64,000 nucleotides of DNA from an uncultured Prevotella sp. (GTDB lineage Bacteria; Bacteroidota; Bacteroidia; Bacteroidales; Bacteroidaceae). This document shows positions 41,843-51,948 of this stretch, piece after piece. A program made the translations under genes and the position numbers. Numbering within the stretch: the stretch's first letter is position 1; every line of letters starts with the position of its first letter. The notes below the pieces were generated by a model. That model was given only the letters and a program-made list of their open reading frames with translations. It had not been told where the DNA came from and did not search any database. The stretch spans positions 37,296 to 101,295 of the forward strand of contig CALUEY010000007.1 in NCBI GenBank assembly GCA_944319915.1, read 5' to 3'.

Positions 41843-42753
41843 AAGTTGAAGGCTGTTACGCCCAATGCCGCCGCCACGAGGGCGTGGAAGGCCGCGTTTG
41901 TCACCTTTGTGCTGGTTAGCGCTATGAAGTGGGCTATGAGCGGGCTTGCGCTTACTGTCATCATGCGCAGGGCCATGTCGTGCAGGCGGGGCAGTGCGGC
42001 CAGGAGCGCGGCGGAGGCGAGGAAGATGGTTACGAAGCAGTTGTAGAGCATCCGTGTGCGTATCTTGTCGCCCAGGCATTGCCTGCGGTAGTGTATGATG
42101 CCCGTGACGGCAGCCACTGTCACCAGTGCTATCGTGGCCCAGTGGCAGGCTGCCAGCGGGCTGAAGTCGCCCATGCCGTCCACTTCGGCGAGCGGTCTGA
42201 AGTGTGTGGCGAGTGCGTCCAGCTTTCCGGCATAGGCCATTATGGGTACGGCGAACCAGTACGGAAGGGCAACGCCGAGCACCGAGGCTACCATTGTCCT
42301 GGCGCTTATTGAGCGTATGAAAGCCGCCATCAGCAGCCACATGACGGGTATATAATATAATATGTGGACGCAGAACAGGCTGCCGAGGCTGAGGCACAGG
42401 AATGCGTAGAACGTGAGTCCGGCCGCCTGCTTGTCCTGGTATGAGCCGAAGAGCGTGGCTATTGAGGCTATGGCAAGGGCCTCGGCGGCTGCGCCGCCCA
42501 CCTCGCCGAACTGGAACGGGGCTGCGCACGACAGCACGATGAACGCGCACGACACCATGCGACTGTACATCCTGATGAGAGCGTTGGCGTTGTTAAGTTC
42601 TACCATGAGGTAGGTAGACACGGCAAAACAGGCGAACTGCAGCCACAGCCTGCCCGGCACAAGTCCCACGGCAGCCCACACCAATGCGGCGTAGACGGCC
42701 ACCACGGGCAGCGTCACCCTGCTTTCCGATATTCTGTTTTGCAGCCGCTTCAT
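41830..42753 (-). CDS. Hypothetical polytopic membrane protein
   Basis: 307 residues with about eight to ten hydrophobic helices, for example LPVVAVYAALVWAAVGLVPG and LFCVHILYYIPVMWLLMAAF. A basic short N-terminus (MKRLQNRISESRVT). I recognise no domain with certainty; similar proteins are found beside purD in Bacteroidales. It lies 92 bases downstream of purD and overlaps the DedA-like gene, so the three probably form an operon. Confidence 0.8.
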   Translation of the reverse strand: MKRLQNRISESRVTLPVVAVYAALVWAAVGLVPGRLWLQFACFAVSTYLMVELNNANALIRMYSRMVSCAFIVLSCAAPFQFGEVGGAAAEALAIASIATLFGSYQDKQAAGLTFYAFLCLSLGSLFCVHILYYIPVMWLLMAAFIRSISARTMVASVLGVALPYWFAVPIMAYAGKLDALATHFRPLAEVDGMGDFSPLAACHWATIALVTVAAVTGIIHYRRQCLGDKIRTRMLYNCFVTIFLASAALLAALPRLHDMALRMMTVSASPLIAHFIALTSTKVTNAAFHALVAAALGVTAFNLWMH

Positions 42754-42845
42754 GTCAACAATGGCACGGGCAGCGGAACATTGGCATCCCGCTGCCCATG
42801 GCCATCCCCTAATTTGTCATTCAAAATTCGCCATTCAAAAATCCG

Positions 42846-44114
42846 TCAGAGGTCTTTCCCTATGTCGCGGCGGAAGTACTTGCCTTCGAAGTTAATCTTG
42901 CCGGCCTCGGTGAACGACTTGCGCAGAGCCTCTTCCTTGTCATTGCCATAAGAGCTTACGGCTATCACGCGGCCACCGGCAGTGACCACCCGGCCGTCTT
43001 TCATGGCCGTGCCGGCGTGGAACACTATGCTGCCCTCCACGTCGCCTATGCCAGTTATCTCGAAGCCTTTGTCGTAGTGCTGCGGGTAGCCGCCGCTCAC
43101 CATCATCACGCATACTGCCGCCCGCCCGTCGAATTCTATGCTGCGGCGGTCCAGGTCGCCAGCTGCCACACCCTCGAACAAGTCCACTATGTCGCTCTTC
43201 AGGCGCAGCATCACGGTCTCCGTCTCCGGGTCGCCCATGCGGCAGTTGTACTCTATCACCATGGGGTCGCCGCCTACGTTGATTAGTCCGAAGAAGATGA
43301 AGCCTTTGTAGTCTATTCCCTCTTCGGCCAGGCCATTGACCGTGGGGCGTATTATGCGCTCCTCAACCTTTTGCATCCACTCTTTCGTGGCAAACGGCAC
43401 CGGCGATACGCTGCCCATGCCGCCCGTGTTGAGGCCCGTGTCGCCCTCGCCAATGCGCTTGTAGTCCTTGGCTTCGGGCAGAATCTTGTAGTGCTTGCCA
43501 TCGGTGAGCACGAACACCGAGCACTCGATGCCGCTGAGGAACTCCTCTATCACTACGCGGGCAGATGCCACGCCGAACATTCCGCCGAGCATCTCGCGCA
43601 GCTCCCGCTTGGCTTCCTCGAGCGTGGGGAGTATCAGCACGCCCTTGCCGGCGCACAGTCCGTCGGCCTTCAGCACGTATGGAGCGTTCAGAGTCTCAAG
43701 GAAAGCCAGCCCCTCGTCGAGCGATGTTCCGTCGAACGTGCGGTAGCGGGCGGTCGGGATGTTGTGCCGCTGCATGAAAGCCTTGGCGAAATCCTTTGAG
43801 CCTTCGAGCACGGCCCCGGCCTTCGACGGGCCTATCACGGGGATTGCCGCAGTGCGCGGGTCGGCCTTGAAGTCGTCGTAGATGCCCTTTACGAGCGGGT
43901 CCTCGGGCCCTACCACCACCATGTCAACTTCATTTGCCACGGCGAAGTCCTTCAGCTTGTCGAACTCGTTCACGCCGATGGCCACGTTCTCGCCGCATTC
44001 TGTCGTGCCGGCGTTGCCCGGGGCGATGAACAGCTTCTCCACCTTTGGGCTTTGGGCTATTTTCCATGCGAGGGCGTGCTCGCGCCCGCCGCTTCCTAAG
44101 AGTAATATCTTCAT
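42846..44114 (-). CDS. purD: Phosphoribosylamine-glycine ligase
   Basis: 422 residues, the family length. N-terminal [23 protein letters not shown]-grasp core with [14 protein letters not shown] and [17 protein letters not shown], and [20 protein letters not shown] and [15 protein letters not shown] for metal binding. It makes GAR in purine synthesis. The frame continues upstream but the ATG at 44114 lies just after the promoter and begins the conserved fold. Confidence 0.96.
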   Translation of the reverse strand: MKILLLGSGGREHALAWKIAQSPKVEKLFIAPGNAGTTECGENVAIGVNEFDKLKDFAVANEVDMVVVGPEDPLVKGIYDDFKADPRTAAIPVIGPSKAGAVLEGSKDFAKAFMQRHNIPTARYRTFDGTSLDEGLAFLETLNAPYVLKADGLCAGKGVLILPTLEEAKRELREMLGGMFGVASARVVIEEFLSGIECSVFVLTDGKHYKILPEAKDYKRIGEGDTGLNTGGMGSVSPVPFATKEWMQKVEERIIRPTVNGLAEEGIDYKGFIFFGLINVGGDPMVIEYNCRMGDPETETVMLRLKSDIVDLFEGVAAGDLDRRSIEFDGRAAVCVMMVSGGYPQHYDKGFEITGIGDVEGSIVFHAGTAMKDGRVVTAGGRVIAVSSYGNDKEEALRKSFTEAGKINFEGKYFRRDIGKDL

Positions 44115-44141
44115 GTCGTTGCTTTTTGGTCTTTGTTCCTG

Positions 44142-44149
44142 CAAAGTTA
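44142..44149 (-). promoter_or_regulatory. purD promoter -7 box
   Basis: TAACTTTG followed by C on the minus strand, 28 bases before the ATG. The rest of 44150-44352 shows nothing else. Confidence 0.55.
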
Positions 44150-44352
44150 GCGTTTTGCGCCCAATTACGCAAGAGTTTCTTGCGGAAACTGGGCCGCCGG
44201 CTTGGCTCGGTGGGGCGTTGCGTGGCAAAACCCTTGCGTTTTGATTCCCTTTGTGTCAAAAGGCAACGATGGGAACAGGCTGTGAAACCTATCCCCATCG
44301 TTGTGTTCGTTGCAGTCTTTGCTCAGTGGTGTCCTGCTTGTGCGCCATTGCC

Positions 44353-46536
44353 TTACTTCAGCCAGTCTTCGAAGTACTGGGTGATGCGTTCGTGCAGGTG
44401 TACGCTCTTGTGGCCCGCCATGTTGTGGCCCTCGCCGGGGTAGACGAAGAAGTCGGGCTGCTTGCCAGCCTCTATGCAGGCCTCGAGGAACTGCAGGGCG
44501 TGCTGCGGCACCACGGTTGGGTCGTTGGCGCCGATGATTATCTGTAGTTTGCCCTTCAGGTTCTTGGCCTTCGCGAGCAGGCTCGCCTGGGCGTAGCCCT
44601 CGGGGTTGGCCTCGGGCGTGTCCATGTAGCGCTCGCCGTACATCACCTCATACCACTTCCAGTCAATCACCGGGCCTCCTGCCACACCCACCTTGAACAC
44701 GTCGGGATACGTTGTCATGAGCGACGTGGTCATGAAGCCTCCGTAGCTCCATCCATGCACACCCATGCGGGTGGTGTCCACGTAGGCCAGCGACTTGAGG
44801 TAAGCCACCCCGCGCATCTGGTCGTCCATCTCGCGCTGCCCCAGGTGGCGGAACGTGGCCTGCTCAAACTCGCGCCCGCGGTCGCTGGAGCCGCGGTTGT
44901 CGAGGATGAAGAGCAGGTAGCCCTTCTGCGCCATGTACGTCTCCCACGAGCGGCTCTGGTAGTGCCAGCCCGCCTCAACGTTGCGCACGCCCGGTCCGCC
45001 GTAGACATACACTATGGTGGGATACTTCTTTGCGGGGTCGAAGCCTATGGGCTTCACCATGCGGAAGTAGAGGTCGGTGGAGTCGTCGGCGGCCTTGATG
45101 GTGCCGCACGAGTACTCAGGCACGGCATACCCCGCCCAAGGGTCGGGCGCGCTGAATATCTGTGTGCTGCGCCCGGTGGACGTGTTGGTCACGCACACGT
45201 TGCGCGGCACGTCAGGCTCCGTGTAGTGGTCAAAGAGCCACTGGCCCGACTCCGAGAGCATGGCCTGTGCCGCCCCGCGGGCGAAGTAGTAGGCGTGCAG
45301 CCCCCGCCCGTTGTCTATCGGGGTGCGGCGGCCCGTCTCCACGTCCACGGCATAGAGGTTGTTCTGTATGGGCGAAGCCTCGTTGCTCACGATTATGGCC
45401 GACTTCAGCTTGGTGTTGAAGCCGATGAGGTCGAGCACCACCCACCGCCCGCTCGTGAGCTGGCGCAGGCAGCGGCCCTTGGTGTCGAAGAGGTAGAGGT
45501 GGTTGAAGCCATCGCGCTCGCTCTGCAACAGGAACTTGCTGTCGTCCCATGGCAGGAACGCTATCGGAGAGACCGGGTGAACGTACTTGTCGCTGTGCTC
45601 ATGGTAGAGCGTGGCGAGCGGCTTTCCCGTGGCGGCGTCGTAGGAGCGCAGCCAAAAGTCGGTTTGGTCGCGGTTCAGCTCAATCATGTAGACGGTCTTG
45701 GAGTCCGTGCTCCACGCCACGTTAGAGAAGTAGCGGTCGGTAGGGTCGCCAGCGTCCAAGTATGTGGTCTTGCCCGTTGCCATGTCGTAAACGCCCACCG
45801 TCACCTTGTGGCTCGCCATTCCGGCCATGGGATACTTGTCAGGCTCAAGCTCGGCCACTCGCGCAAAGGTGTTCACCTGCGGGTAGTCGGTCACCATGCT
45901 CTGGTCCATGCGGTAAAAGGCGAGCCGGTTGCCGTCGGGGCTCCAGAATGTTCCCTTCACTATGCCGAACTCGTTGCGGTGCACGGCCTGGCCGTACACT
46001 ATCTCGCGGCTGCCGTCGGTGGTGAGCTGGCGGGTCTGCCCGGCGGCGTCGGTGATGCAGAGCTGGTTGTCCTTGACGAAGGCCACCGTGCGCGACGGCG
46101 CGGCCCAGTCGCTGTGCTGCTCGCCCTGGCAGGGCTGCGTCCAGGCCACGCGGCCCTTCTTCCAGTCGTAGAGCACCCGCAGCCTGCTGCCCTCAAGCAG
46201 CGCCAGCGGTTCGCCGGGGTAGGGGAACTGGGCGTTCATTGCCGAGTTGATTTCCTTTTTCCCTATGGCCTTGTTCACCTCGTCGATGGTGGCCACGGGC
46301 GTTTTCCTGCCGCTCTCCATGTCAACCACGCCCCATTCTTCGGCGTCCTGGTACATCAGCCTGTCGCCCCACCATGCAAGGTAGATGTTCTTCGGCTTCA
46401 TGTTGTGGTAGTTGGTGCCGCCGAAGTTTAAGTCTTCGAGCGTGAATTGCTTCAGTTGCGCCGTCATGGTTTGCGTCATGCAGGTGGTCATAGTCAGCGT
46501 CAGCGCTATCCGCGCCAGTTTACCTATCATAGTCAT
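44353..46536 (-). CDS. S9 family prolyl oligopeptidase (DPP IV-like)
   Basis: 727 residues. A signal peptide (MIGKLARIALTLTMTTCM) is followed by the eight-bladed beta-propeller DPPIV_N domain (FTLEDLNFGGTNYHNMKPKN onward) and a catalytic alpha/beta hydrolase: Ser in VHGWSYGGFMTTS, Asp in GANDPTVVP, His in GEGHNMAGHKS. Such exported enzymes cut X-Pro or X-Ala dipeptides from peptides in the periplasm, important in amino-acid-fermenting Bacteroidota. Its start overlaps the end of the upstream methyltransferase by 17 bases (or 11 with the second Met). Confidence 0.93.
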   Translation of the reverse strand: MTMIGKLARIALTLTMTTCMTQTMTAQLKQFTLEDLNFGGTNYHNMKPKNIYLAWWGDRLMYQDAEEWGVVDMESGRKTPVATIDEVNKAIGKKEINSAMNAQFPYPGEPLALLEGSRLRVLYDWKKGRVAWTQPCQGEQHSDWAAPSRTVAFVKDNQLCITDAAGQTRQLTTDGSREIVYGQAVHRNEFGIVKGTFWSPDGNRLAFYRMDQSMVTDYPQVNTFARVAELEPDKYPMAGMASHKVTVGVYDMATGKTTYLDAGDPTDRYFSNVAWSTDSKTVYMIELNRDQTDFWLRSYDAATGKPLATLYHEHSDKYVHPVSPIAFLPWDDSKFLLQSERDGFNHLYLFDTKGRCLRQLTSGRWVVLDLIGFNTKLKSAIIVSNEASPIQNNLYAVDVETGRRTPIDNGRGLHAYYFARGAAQAMLSESGQWLFDHYTEPDVPRNVCVTNTSTGRSTQIFSAPDPWAGYAVPEYSCGTIKAADDSTDLYFRMVKPIGFDPAKKYPTIVYVYGGPGVRNVEAGWHYQSRSWETYMAQKGYLLFILDNRGSSDRGREFEQATFRHLGQREMDDQMRGVAYLKSLAYVDTTRMGVHGWSYGGFMTTSLMTTYPDVFKVGVAGGPVIDWKWYEVMYGERYMDTPEANPEGYAQASLLAKAKNLKGKLQIIIGANDPTVVPQHALQFLEACIEAGKQPDFFVYPGEGHNMAGHKSVHLHERITQYFEDWLK

Positions 46537-48058
46537 TGCGTCTGTTCCTGTTGTTGAAGTTGCGTTCGCCGCGTTCGTAGCTGCGTCCGGGGCGGTTGCC
46601 CCAGCGGCTGTCGCGCTGCTGTCCGGGGCGGTTGGCGCGCCCCCATCCGCCGCGTTCGGGGCCGCGCCGGTCGTCGCGCCGTTCGTGTCGGCCGTCGTGC
46701 CGGTCGTCGCGTCGGTCGCGTCGGTCGTCCCTCCGCTCGCGCCTCTCGAAGCGGCCCAAGTCAAAGTGGTGGAACTTGAACGAGCGGATGTCGCCCTCCT
46801 CGTTTTCCTCGGCCTCGTCGAACCGGCGCTTGAACTCTCGGTTCTTCTTGAAGCGGCCCTTCTCGGCCATCTGCCGGCGCTCCTCGTCGGTCTGCACGGT
46901 GCCGCCTTCGGTGCGGAATTCCCTCATGCCCCCCTCGAAAGTCTGGTACTTCCTGAACTCGCACTCCAGCGAGCCGTTGAAGAGCGGAATCTTGATGGAG
47001 GGGCGCAGGCCTATCTGGTCGAAGCATTCCTCGCGGTAGCTCAGTATCCAGGCATCGTTGCCCACGAACTGCCGCTTCAGCCTTTCGCCTATCATCTTGT
47101 ACGTTGCGAGCAGGTTGGGCGTGGATATGCGCTCGCCGTATGGCGGGTTGGTCACCATTATGCTCTTCTCCTTTGGCTGGGTAAAGTTCTCGAAGTCGGC
47201 CTCCTCCACGGTTATGTCGCTGGTGAAGCCGGCGGCCTTAACGTTCATGCGCGCCGTGTTCACGGCCTTTATGTCTACGTCGTAGCCGTAGATGTGGTGC
47301 TTGAACTCGCGTTCCTGCGAGTCGTCGTTGTATATCTTGTCGAACAAGTCCTTGTCGAAGTCGGCCCATTTCTCAAAGGCATACTCCTTGCGGAACACTC
47401 CCGGGGCCATGTTGTGGGCTATGAGGGCGGCCTCTATGAGCAGCGTGCCTGAGCCGCACATTGGGTCGATGAAGTCGGTTTCGCCGCGCCAGCCCGTCAT
47501 GAGAATCATGCCGGCGGCCAGCACCTCGTTGAGCGGTGCCTCCACGTTCTCCTGCCGGTATCCGCGGCGGTGCAGGCTCTCGCCGCTCGAGTCGAGCGAG
47601 AGGGTGCATTTGTCCTCGGCCACGTGCATGTTGAGGCGTATGTCGGGGTTGGCCACGCTTATGTTGGGGCGCTTGCCGGTGTTTTCGCGGAACTGGTCTA
47701 CGATGGCGTCCTTCACCTTGTACGACACGAACTTGGAGTGGCGGAACTCTTCGGAGAACACCACCGAGTCCACGGCGAACGTCTGTTCAGTCGTGATGTA
47801 CTGCGACCAGTCTATCTTCTTCACCTGGTCGTACACCTCGTCGGCCGTCGAAGCCTTGAAGTGGCGTATGGGCTTGAGCACCCTTATGGCCGTGTGCAGC
47901 TGGAAGTTGGCGCGGTACATAAGCTCCTTGTTGCCCGTGAACGACACCATGCGCCGCCCTATCTGCACGTTGTTGGCGCCGAGTTCGGTCAGCTCTCTTG
48001 CGAGCACAGGCTCAAGGCCCATGAAAGTCTTGGCTATCAGTTCAAATTCTTGTTCCAT
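46520..48058 (-). CDS. THUMP-domain RNA methyltransferase (RlmL N-terminal/COG0116 type)
   Basis: 512 residues. N-terminal THUMP domain (AKTFMGLEPVLARELTELGA), then Rossmann methyltransferase with DPMCGSGTLLIEAALIAHNM, the SAM motif, and MVTNPPYGERIS, the N-P-P-Y catalytic motif for N2-guanine methylation. E. coli RlmL methylates G2445 of 23S rRNA. The last 75 or so residues are a low-complexity tail rich in Arg, Asp and Gly (RRDDRRDRRDDRHDGRHERR, then GGWGRANRPGQQRDSR), likely disordered and RNA-binding. It follows cysE by 123 bases and overlaps the peptidase gene. Confidence 0.93.
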   Translation of the reverse strand: MEQEFELIAKTFMGLEPVLARELTELGANNVQIGRRMVSFTGNKELMYRANFQLHTAIRVLKPIRHFKASTADEVYDQVKKIDWSQYITTEQTFAVDSVVFSEEFRHSKFVSYKVKDAIVDQFRENTGKRPNISVANPDIRLNMHVAEDKCTLSLDSSGESLHRRGYRQENVEAPLNEVLAAGMILMTGWRGETDFIDPMCGSGTLLIEAALIAHNMAPGVFRKEYAFEKWADFDKDLFDKIYNDDSQEREFKHHIYGYDVDIKAVNTARMNVKAAGFTSDITVEEADFENFTQPKEKSIMVTNPPYGERISTPNLLATYKMIGERLKRQFVGNDAWILSYREECFDQIGLRPSIKIPLFNGSLECEFRKYQTFEGGMREFRTEGGTVQTDEERRQMAEKGRFKKNREFKRRFDEAEENEEGDIRSFKFHHFDLGRFERRERRDDRRDRRDDRHDGRHERRDDRRGPERGGWGRANRPGQQRDSRWGNRPGRSYERGERNFNNRNRRNDYDR

Positions 48059-48181
48059 TTGTTGTCTTGTTTGGGTGTTTGCCCGTGTGCGCGCCGGCCC
48101 ACATGGCCGTTGTGCGGGCCGTGCCGCAGCCGCTGTTGGCGGCGGTAGTGGCGGCCCATGGGTGCGCCGTGGGGCGTTGAG

Positions 48182-49072
48182 TCATTCCTTCTTGTATTTC
48201 TTGGTGTTAGGTTCCATGTTTTCTGTCACCCAGATGTTGGCCCCCACCACGCAGCCCCGGCCTATCCTTACGCGGCCCAGCACGGTGGCGTTGGAGTAAA
48301 CCACCACGTCGTCCTCCAGTATTGGGTGGCGCGGTATGCCCTTGATGGGGTTGCCTTCGGCGTCGAGCGGGAAGCTCTTTGCGCCGAGCGTCACGCCCTG
48401 GTACAGCTTCACGTTGTTGCCTATTATGCAGGTGGCGCCTATCACCACGCCCGTTCCGTGGTCGATGGTGAAGTGGTGGCCTATCTGCGCTGCCGGGTGG
48501 ATGTCGATGCCGGTTTCGGAGTGGGCCATCTCGGTGATGATGCGGGGTATGAGCGGCACCCCGAGCGTGTGCAGCTCGTGGGCTATGCGGTAGTTCACCA
48601 GGGCCTTTATCACGGGGTAGCACGATATTATCTCGCCGTAGCTCGTGGCCGCAGGGTCGCCGTTGTAGGCAGCCTCCACGTCGGTGGCCAGCGTGGCGCG
48701 TATCTGCGGCAGCCTCCCTATGAGGGCCGTGGCCGTGGCCGTGGCCTTGGCTGCGCAGGCCCCGCCGCACTGCTCGCCCCCCTTGTCGCACGAAAAGCAC
48801 AGCCCGGCCATCACCTGATCGGCCAGCAGCTTGTGCATCCTCTCTATGTTCACTCCCAAGTGGTAACGTAAGGTGCGCGTATTGACCGACGACTTGCCGA
48901 AATATCCCGGGAAGATGATGGAGCGCGCAAGGCTGATTATCTCTTCGAGAACCTTGCCTGATGGAAGCGGGTTGCCGTCGCGGTGCTGGTGGAACAGGCC
49001 CTTCAGCGATTCAGGGGCCGACAAATCGTCAACCGTCCGCGCAAGTATGCGGGCAAAGTCGGTGTTGCTCAT
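48182..49072 (-). CDS. cysE: Serine O-acetyltransferase
   Basis: 296 residues. N-terminal helical domain and C-terminal left-handed beta-helix with hexapeptide repeats: MAHSETGIDIHPAAQIGHHF, IDHGTGVVIGATCIIGNNVK, LYQGVTLGAKSF and RHPILEDDVVVYSNATVLGR. The SATase signature residues Asp and His are in the HPAAQIG/IDHGTG region. It makes O-acetylserine for CysK (23094-24041). A cysteine-rich insertion (CFSCDKGGEQCGGAC) in the N-terminal part is notable. Start at 49072 just after the promoter; the longer frame to 49195 crosses it. Confidence 0.95.
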   Translation of the reverse strand: MSNTDFARILARTVDDLSAPESLKGLFHQHRDGNPLPSGKVLEEIISLARSIIFPGYFGKSSVNTRTLRYHLGVNIERMHKLLADQVMAGLCFSCDKGGEQCGGACAAKATATATALIGRLPQIRATLATDVEAAYNGDPAATSYGEIISCYPVIKALVNYRIAHELHTLGVPLIPRIITEMAHSETGIDIHPAAQIGHHFTIDHGTGVVIGATCIIGNNVKLYQGVTLGAKSFPLDAEGNPIKGIPRHPILEDDVVVYSNATVLGRVRIGRGCVVGANIWVTENMEPNTKKYKKE

Positions 49073-49100
49073 CTTCTTTTGTGTCAATACTATCGGTGTG

Positions 49101-49131
49101 CAAAGATACATCAAAGGGCGCAAACGGCAAA
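49101..49131 (-). promoter_or_regulatory. cysE promoter
   Basis: Minus strand TTTG (49131-49128), a 19-base spacer and TATCTTTG (49108-49101), with a leader of about 22 nt. Confidence 0.7.
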
Positions 49132-49226
49132 GGATTGCCGCGTATTTTTTTGTTTTGTTGCCTTTGCGGCGCGGTATTTTTTGCTTACAAAGCATGGAAA
49201 CCAGGGGCGTTGGGTTCCGTTTGTGG

Positions 49227-49314
49227 CTGCAATACGGTGCGTTTCGCAGTGCAATATGGCCCGTTTTGCAGGCCAGGACGGCCTGTTTTGCAGCCCAAAA
49301 CGGGCCGTGTGCTT
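49227..49314. repeat. 22-bp tandem palindromic array, 4 units
   Basis: Units 49227-49248, 49249-49270, 49271-49292, 49293-49314. The first three all end GTTTTGCA or GTTTCGCA in register. On the far side a GGCGCCAGCTTGG segment and, in reverse orientation, TTGTAAAG follow, so this copy is oriented opposite to that at 34559. The rest of 49315-49599 has no gene. Confidence 0.9.
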
Positions 49315-49599
49315 AAGCGGCTGATTGCCAGGCGGTTGGCTTGGCAGTTCGGCGCCAGCTTGGATTTGGGATATTTCTTTACAATGTCAGTCGGCGCCCT
49401 TTGCGGCGGGCTGGCCATTGCGACGCCCAGCTGCGGCCACGCAGGGGCAGGCTGCGGCTTCGTAACACATATTTTATATATGCGCCCGCGTATAAGCGGC
49501 TGGGTAATGGCGGCACTGGTATGGAAGCTGAAGCCGGCGGCGGGGGCATTTGTAACAGAAATGAAACATCTAATTAAACCACTTGTAATATAGATTACT

Positions 49600-49607
49600 T
49601 AATTTTG
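49600..49607 (+). promoter_or_regulatory. Phosphate transporter promoter -7 box
   Basis: TAATTTTG followed by C, 32 bases before the ATG. No well-placed -33 element. Confidence 0.45.
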
Positions 49608-49638
49608 CCGCGATTTTCTGAACGAAACATAAAATTTT

Positions 49639-51882
49639 ATGGAAGCAATTTATTTGGTTATCGTGGTCTTCCTGCTCATCCTGGCGGTGTTTGACCTGTT
49701 TGTGGGAGTCAGCAACGATGCTGTAAACTTCCTCAACTCAGCCATCGGAGCCAAGGTGGCTAAGTTTAAGACCGTCATATTCATAGCGTCCATCGGCGTG
49801 CTGGTGGGCGCGGTGATGAGCGCCGGCATGATGGACGTGGCGCGCCATGGCATCATGCACCCCGTGAACTACAACTTCCACGAGGTGATGGTGATATTCC
49901 TCGCCGTGATGGTGACCGACGTCATCGTGCTCGACGTGTTCAACACGCTCGGCCTGCCCACCTCCACCACCGTGTCGCTCGTGTTCGAACTGCTCGGCGG
50001 AACCTTCGTGCTGGCCATCCTCAAGATGAACGCCGACCCCTCGCTGGGCTTCGACGACCTGCTCAACAGCAACAAGGCCCTGAGCGTAATCATTGCCATC
50101 TTCGTGAGCGTGGCCATCGCCTTCGTGTTCGGAATCATAGTGCAGTGGGTATCGCGCGTAATCTTCACGTTCAACTATACCAAGCACCTGCGCTACACCG
50201 TGGCCATCTTCGGCGGCATAGCGTTCACCTGCCTGGCCTACTTCATCTTCATACAGGGCCTGGCCAAGTCGCCGCTGATGCCGGCAGGGCCTAAGGAGTG
50301 GATCGAGGCTAACACCAACCTGCTGCTCTTCTGGACCTTCATAGTCTCCACCATCGTGATGGAGGTTATCCACCTGCTGCACGTCAACGTGTTCAAGCTC
50401 GTGGTGCTGATGGGCACCTTCGCCCTGGCCATGGCCTTCGCCGGCAACGACCTCGTAAACTTCATAGGCGTTCCGCTGGCCGGGCTCGACTCTTACAATG
50501 ACTTCATGGCCAACGGCAGCGGCAACGCCACCGGCTTCATGATGGCCTCGCTGATGGAGTCGGCCAAGTCGCCCATTCTCTACCTCGTGCTGGCCGGCAT
50601 CGTAATGGTGGTGGCCATGACCACCTCGAAGAAGGCGCAGAACGTGATAAAGACCAGCGTTGACCTTGCGCGCCAGGACGAGGGCGACGAGATGTTCGGC
50701 TCGTCGAGGGCCGCACGCAGCATCATCCGCGCCACGCAGGATGCCGGCAGCTTCCTGGGCAAGTACGTGCCCAAGGGGTTTGCCGCGTGGATTGACACCC
50801 GCTTCCGCAAGGAAGACGCCATACTGGCCGACGGCGCGGCCTTCGACGTGGTGCGCGCCGCCGTTAACCTTGTGCTGGCCTCCATGCTCATAACCTTCGG
50901 CACCAACTATAAGCTGCCCCTCTCCACCACCTACGTTACCTTCATGGTGGCCATGGGTACGAGCCTAGCCGACCGCGCATGGTCGCGCGAGAGCGCAGTG
51001 TTCCGCGTTACGGGCGTCATCTCGGTCATCGGCGGTTGGTTCATCACTGCCGGAGTGGCCTTCGGCGCCTGCGCCTTGGTGTGCCTCGTGATGTATTACG
51101 GCGGTTTCGTGGCCATGTTCCTCTTCATGGCCCTGGTGGTGTTCATGCTCGTAAGGAGCAACATACAGTTTGGCAAGAATGCCAAGGAGGAGAAGCAGGA
51201 CGACGTGTTCCGCCTAATGATGCGCACGCGCGACCCGGAGATAGTGTGGGACCTGCTCACCAAGCACGTGTCGCGCACGCAGAGCTTTGTAAACCGCTTT
51301 GCCCTCGATGAGTTCAACAAGATAATCGATGGGCTCGCCAACGAGAACCACCACGCCCTCTCAAAGAGCCAGCGCGAGCTGAAGAACGAGCAAGAGCAGC
51401 TCAAGAAGTTCCGCCGCAAGGAGCTCCTCGCCCTGCGCCGCGTGCCAATGGAGATAGCCGCCGAGCGCAACACGTGGTACCACCTGGGCGTTAACAGCGA
51501 CTCGCAGTTCATCTATTGCCTCAAGCGCATGCTCGAGCCTATAAAGGAGCACGTGGACAACAACTTCAACCCGCTGCCCAAGCTCTATGCCGACGAGTAC
51601 CAGCCCGTGCGCGCCAAGATAACCGAGCTTATGGAGCGCACCGAGGCCATGCTCTCCACCACGCGCTTCAGCGAGTATGACGCCGTGCTGGCAGAGGCCG
51701 ACAAGCTGAAGGACGAGCTGTCAGTTATACGCAAGCACCACTACGACCGCATGCAGAGCGACCACGATGAGACCAACCTCAAGATATCGCTCGTTTACCT
51801 CAACATACTGCAGGAGAGCCAGGAGTTCCTGAGCATAATGCGCCACCAGCTGCGTGCCGCCAACCGTTTCTACGGCAACTGA
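49639..51882 (+). CDS. Pit-type inorganic phosphate transporter with C-terminal PhoU-like region
   Basis: 747 residues. The PHO4 family transporter occupies about 1-520: VGVSNDAVNFLNSAIGAKVA near the N-terminus and its repeat AGNDLVNFIGVPLAGLDSYN (the duplicated G-x-x-N-D motif), plus LPTSTTVSLVFELLGG and LPLSTTYVTFMVAMGT. A cytosolic helical region of about 220 residues follows (FRLMMRTRDPEIVWDLLTKH onward), resembling PhoU-type bundles and a common extension in Bacteroidota. It takes up phosphate with H+ or Na+. Confidence 0.93.
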   Translation: MEAIYLVIVVFLLILAVFDLFVGVSNDAVNFLNSAIGAKVAKFKTVIFIASIGVLVGAVMSAGMMDVARHGIMHPVNYNFHEVMVIFLAVMVTDVIVLDVFNTLGLPTSTTVSLVFELLGGTFVLAILKMNADPSLGFDDLLNSNKALSVIIAIFVSVAIAFVFGIIVQWVSRVIFTFNYTKHLRYTVAIFGGIAFTCLAYFIFIQGLAKSPLMPAGPKEWIEANTNLLLFWTFIVSTIVMEVIHLLHVNVFKLVVLMGTFALAMAFAGNDLVNFIGVPLAGLDSYNDFMANGSGNATGFMMASLMESAKSPILYLVLAGIVMVVAMTTSKKAQNVIKTSVDLARQDEGDEMFGSSRAARSIIRATQDAGSFLGKYVPKGFAAWIDTRFRKEDAILADGAAFDVVRAAVNLVLASMLITFGTNYKLPLSTTYVTFMVAMGTSLADRAWSRESAVFRVTGVISVIGGWFITAGVAFGACALVCLVMYYGGFVAMFLFMALVVFMLVRSNIQFGKNAKEEKQDDVFRLMMRTRDPEIVWDLLTKHVSRTQSFVNRFALDEFNKIIDGLANENHHALSKSQRELKNEQEQLKKFRRKELLALRRVPMEIAAERNTWYHLGVNSDSQFIYCLKRMLEPIKEHVDNNFNPLPKLYADEYQPVRAKITELMERTEAMLSTTRFSEYDAVLAEADKLKDELSVIRKHHYDRMQSDHDETNLKISLVYLNILQESQEFLSIMRHQLRAANRFYGN

Positions 51883-51907
51883 CGCGCCGCAGGCCCTGCA
51901 AGCCATC

Positions 51908-51948
51908 GCCGCCGCGCCCGGGAGTGCTGCCTCCCCGGGCGCGGCGGC
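51908..51948 (+). terminator. Hairpin terminator after the phosphate transporter
   Basis: GCCGCCGCGCCCGGG (51908-51922) pairs perfectly with CCCGGGCGCGGCGGC (51934-51948), followed by TTGCTTTTGG. Confidence 0.75.

Noticed and set aside
23094-49072. cysK and cysE as one operon
   Set aside because: They are 24 kb apart, each with its own promoter box.
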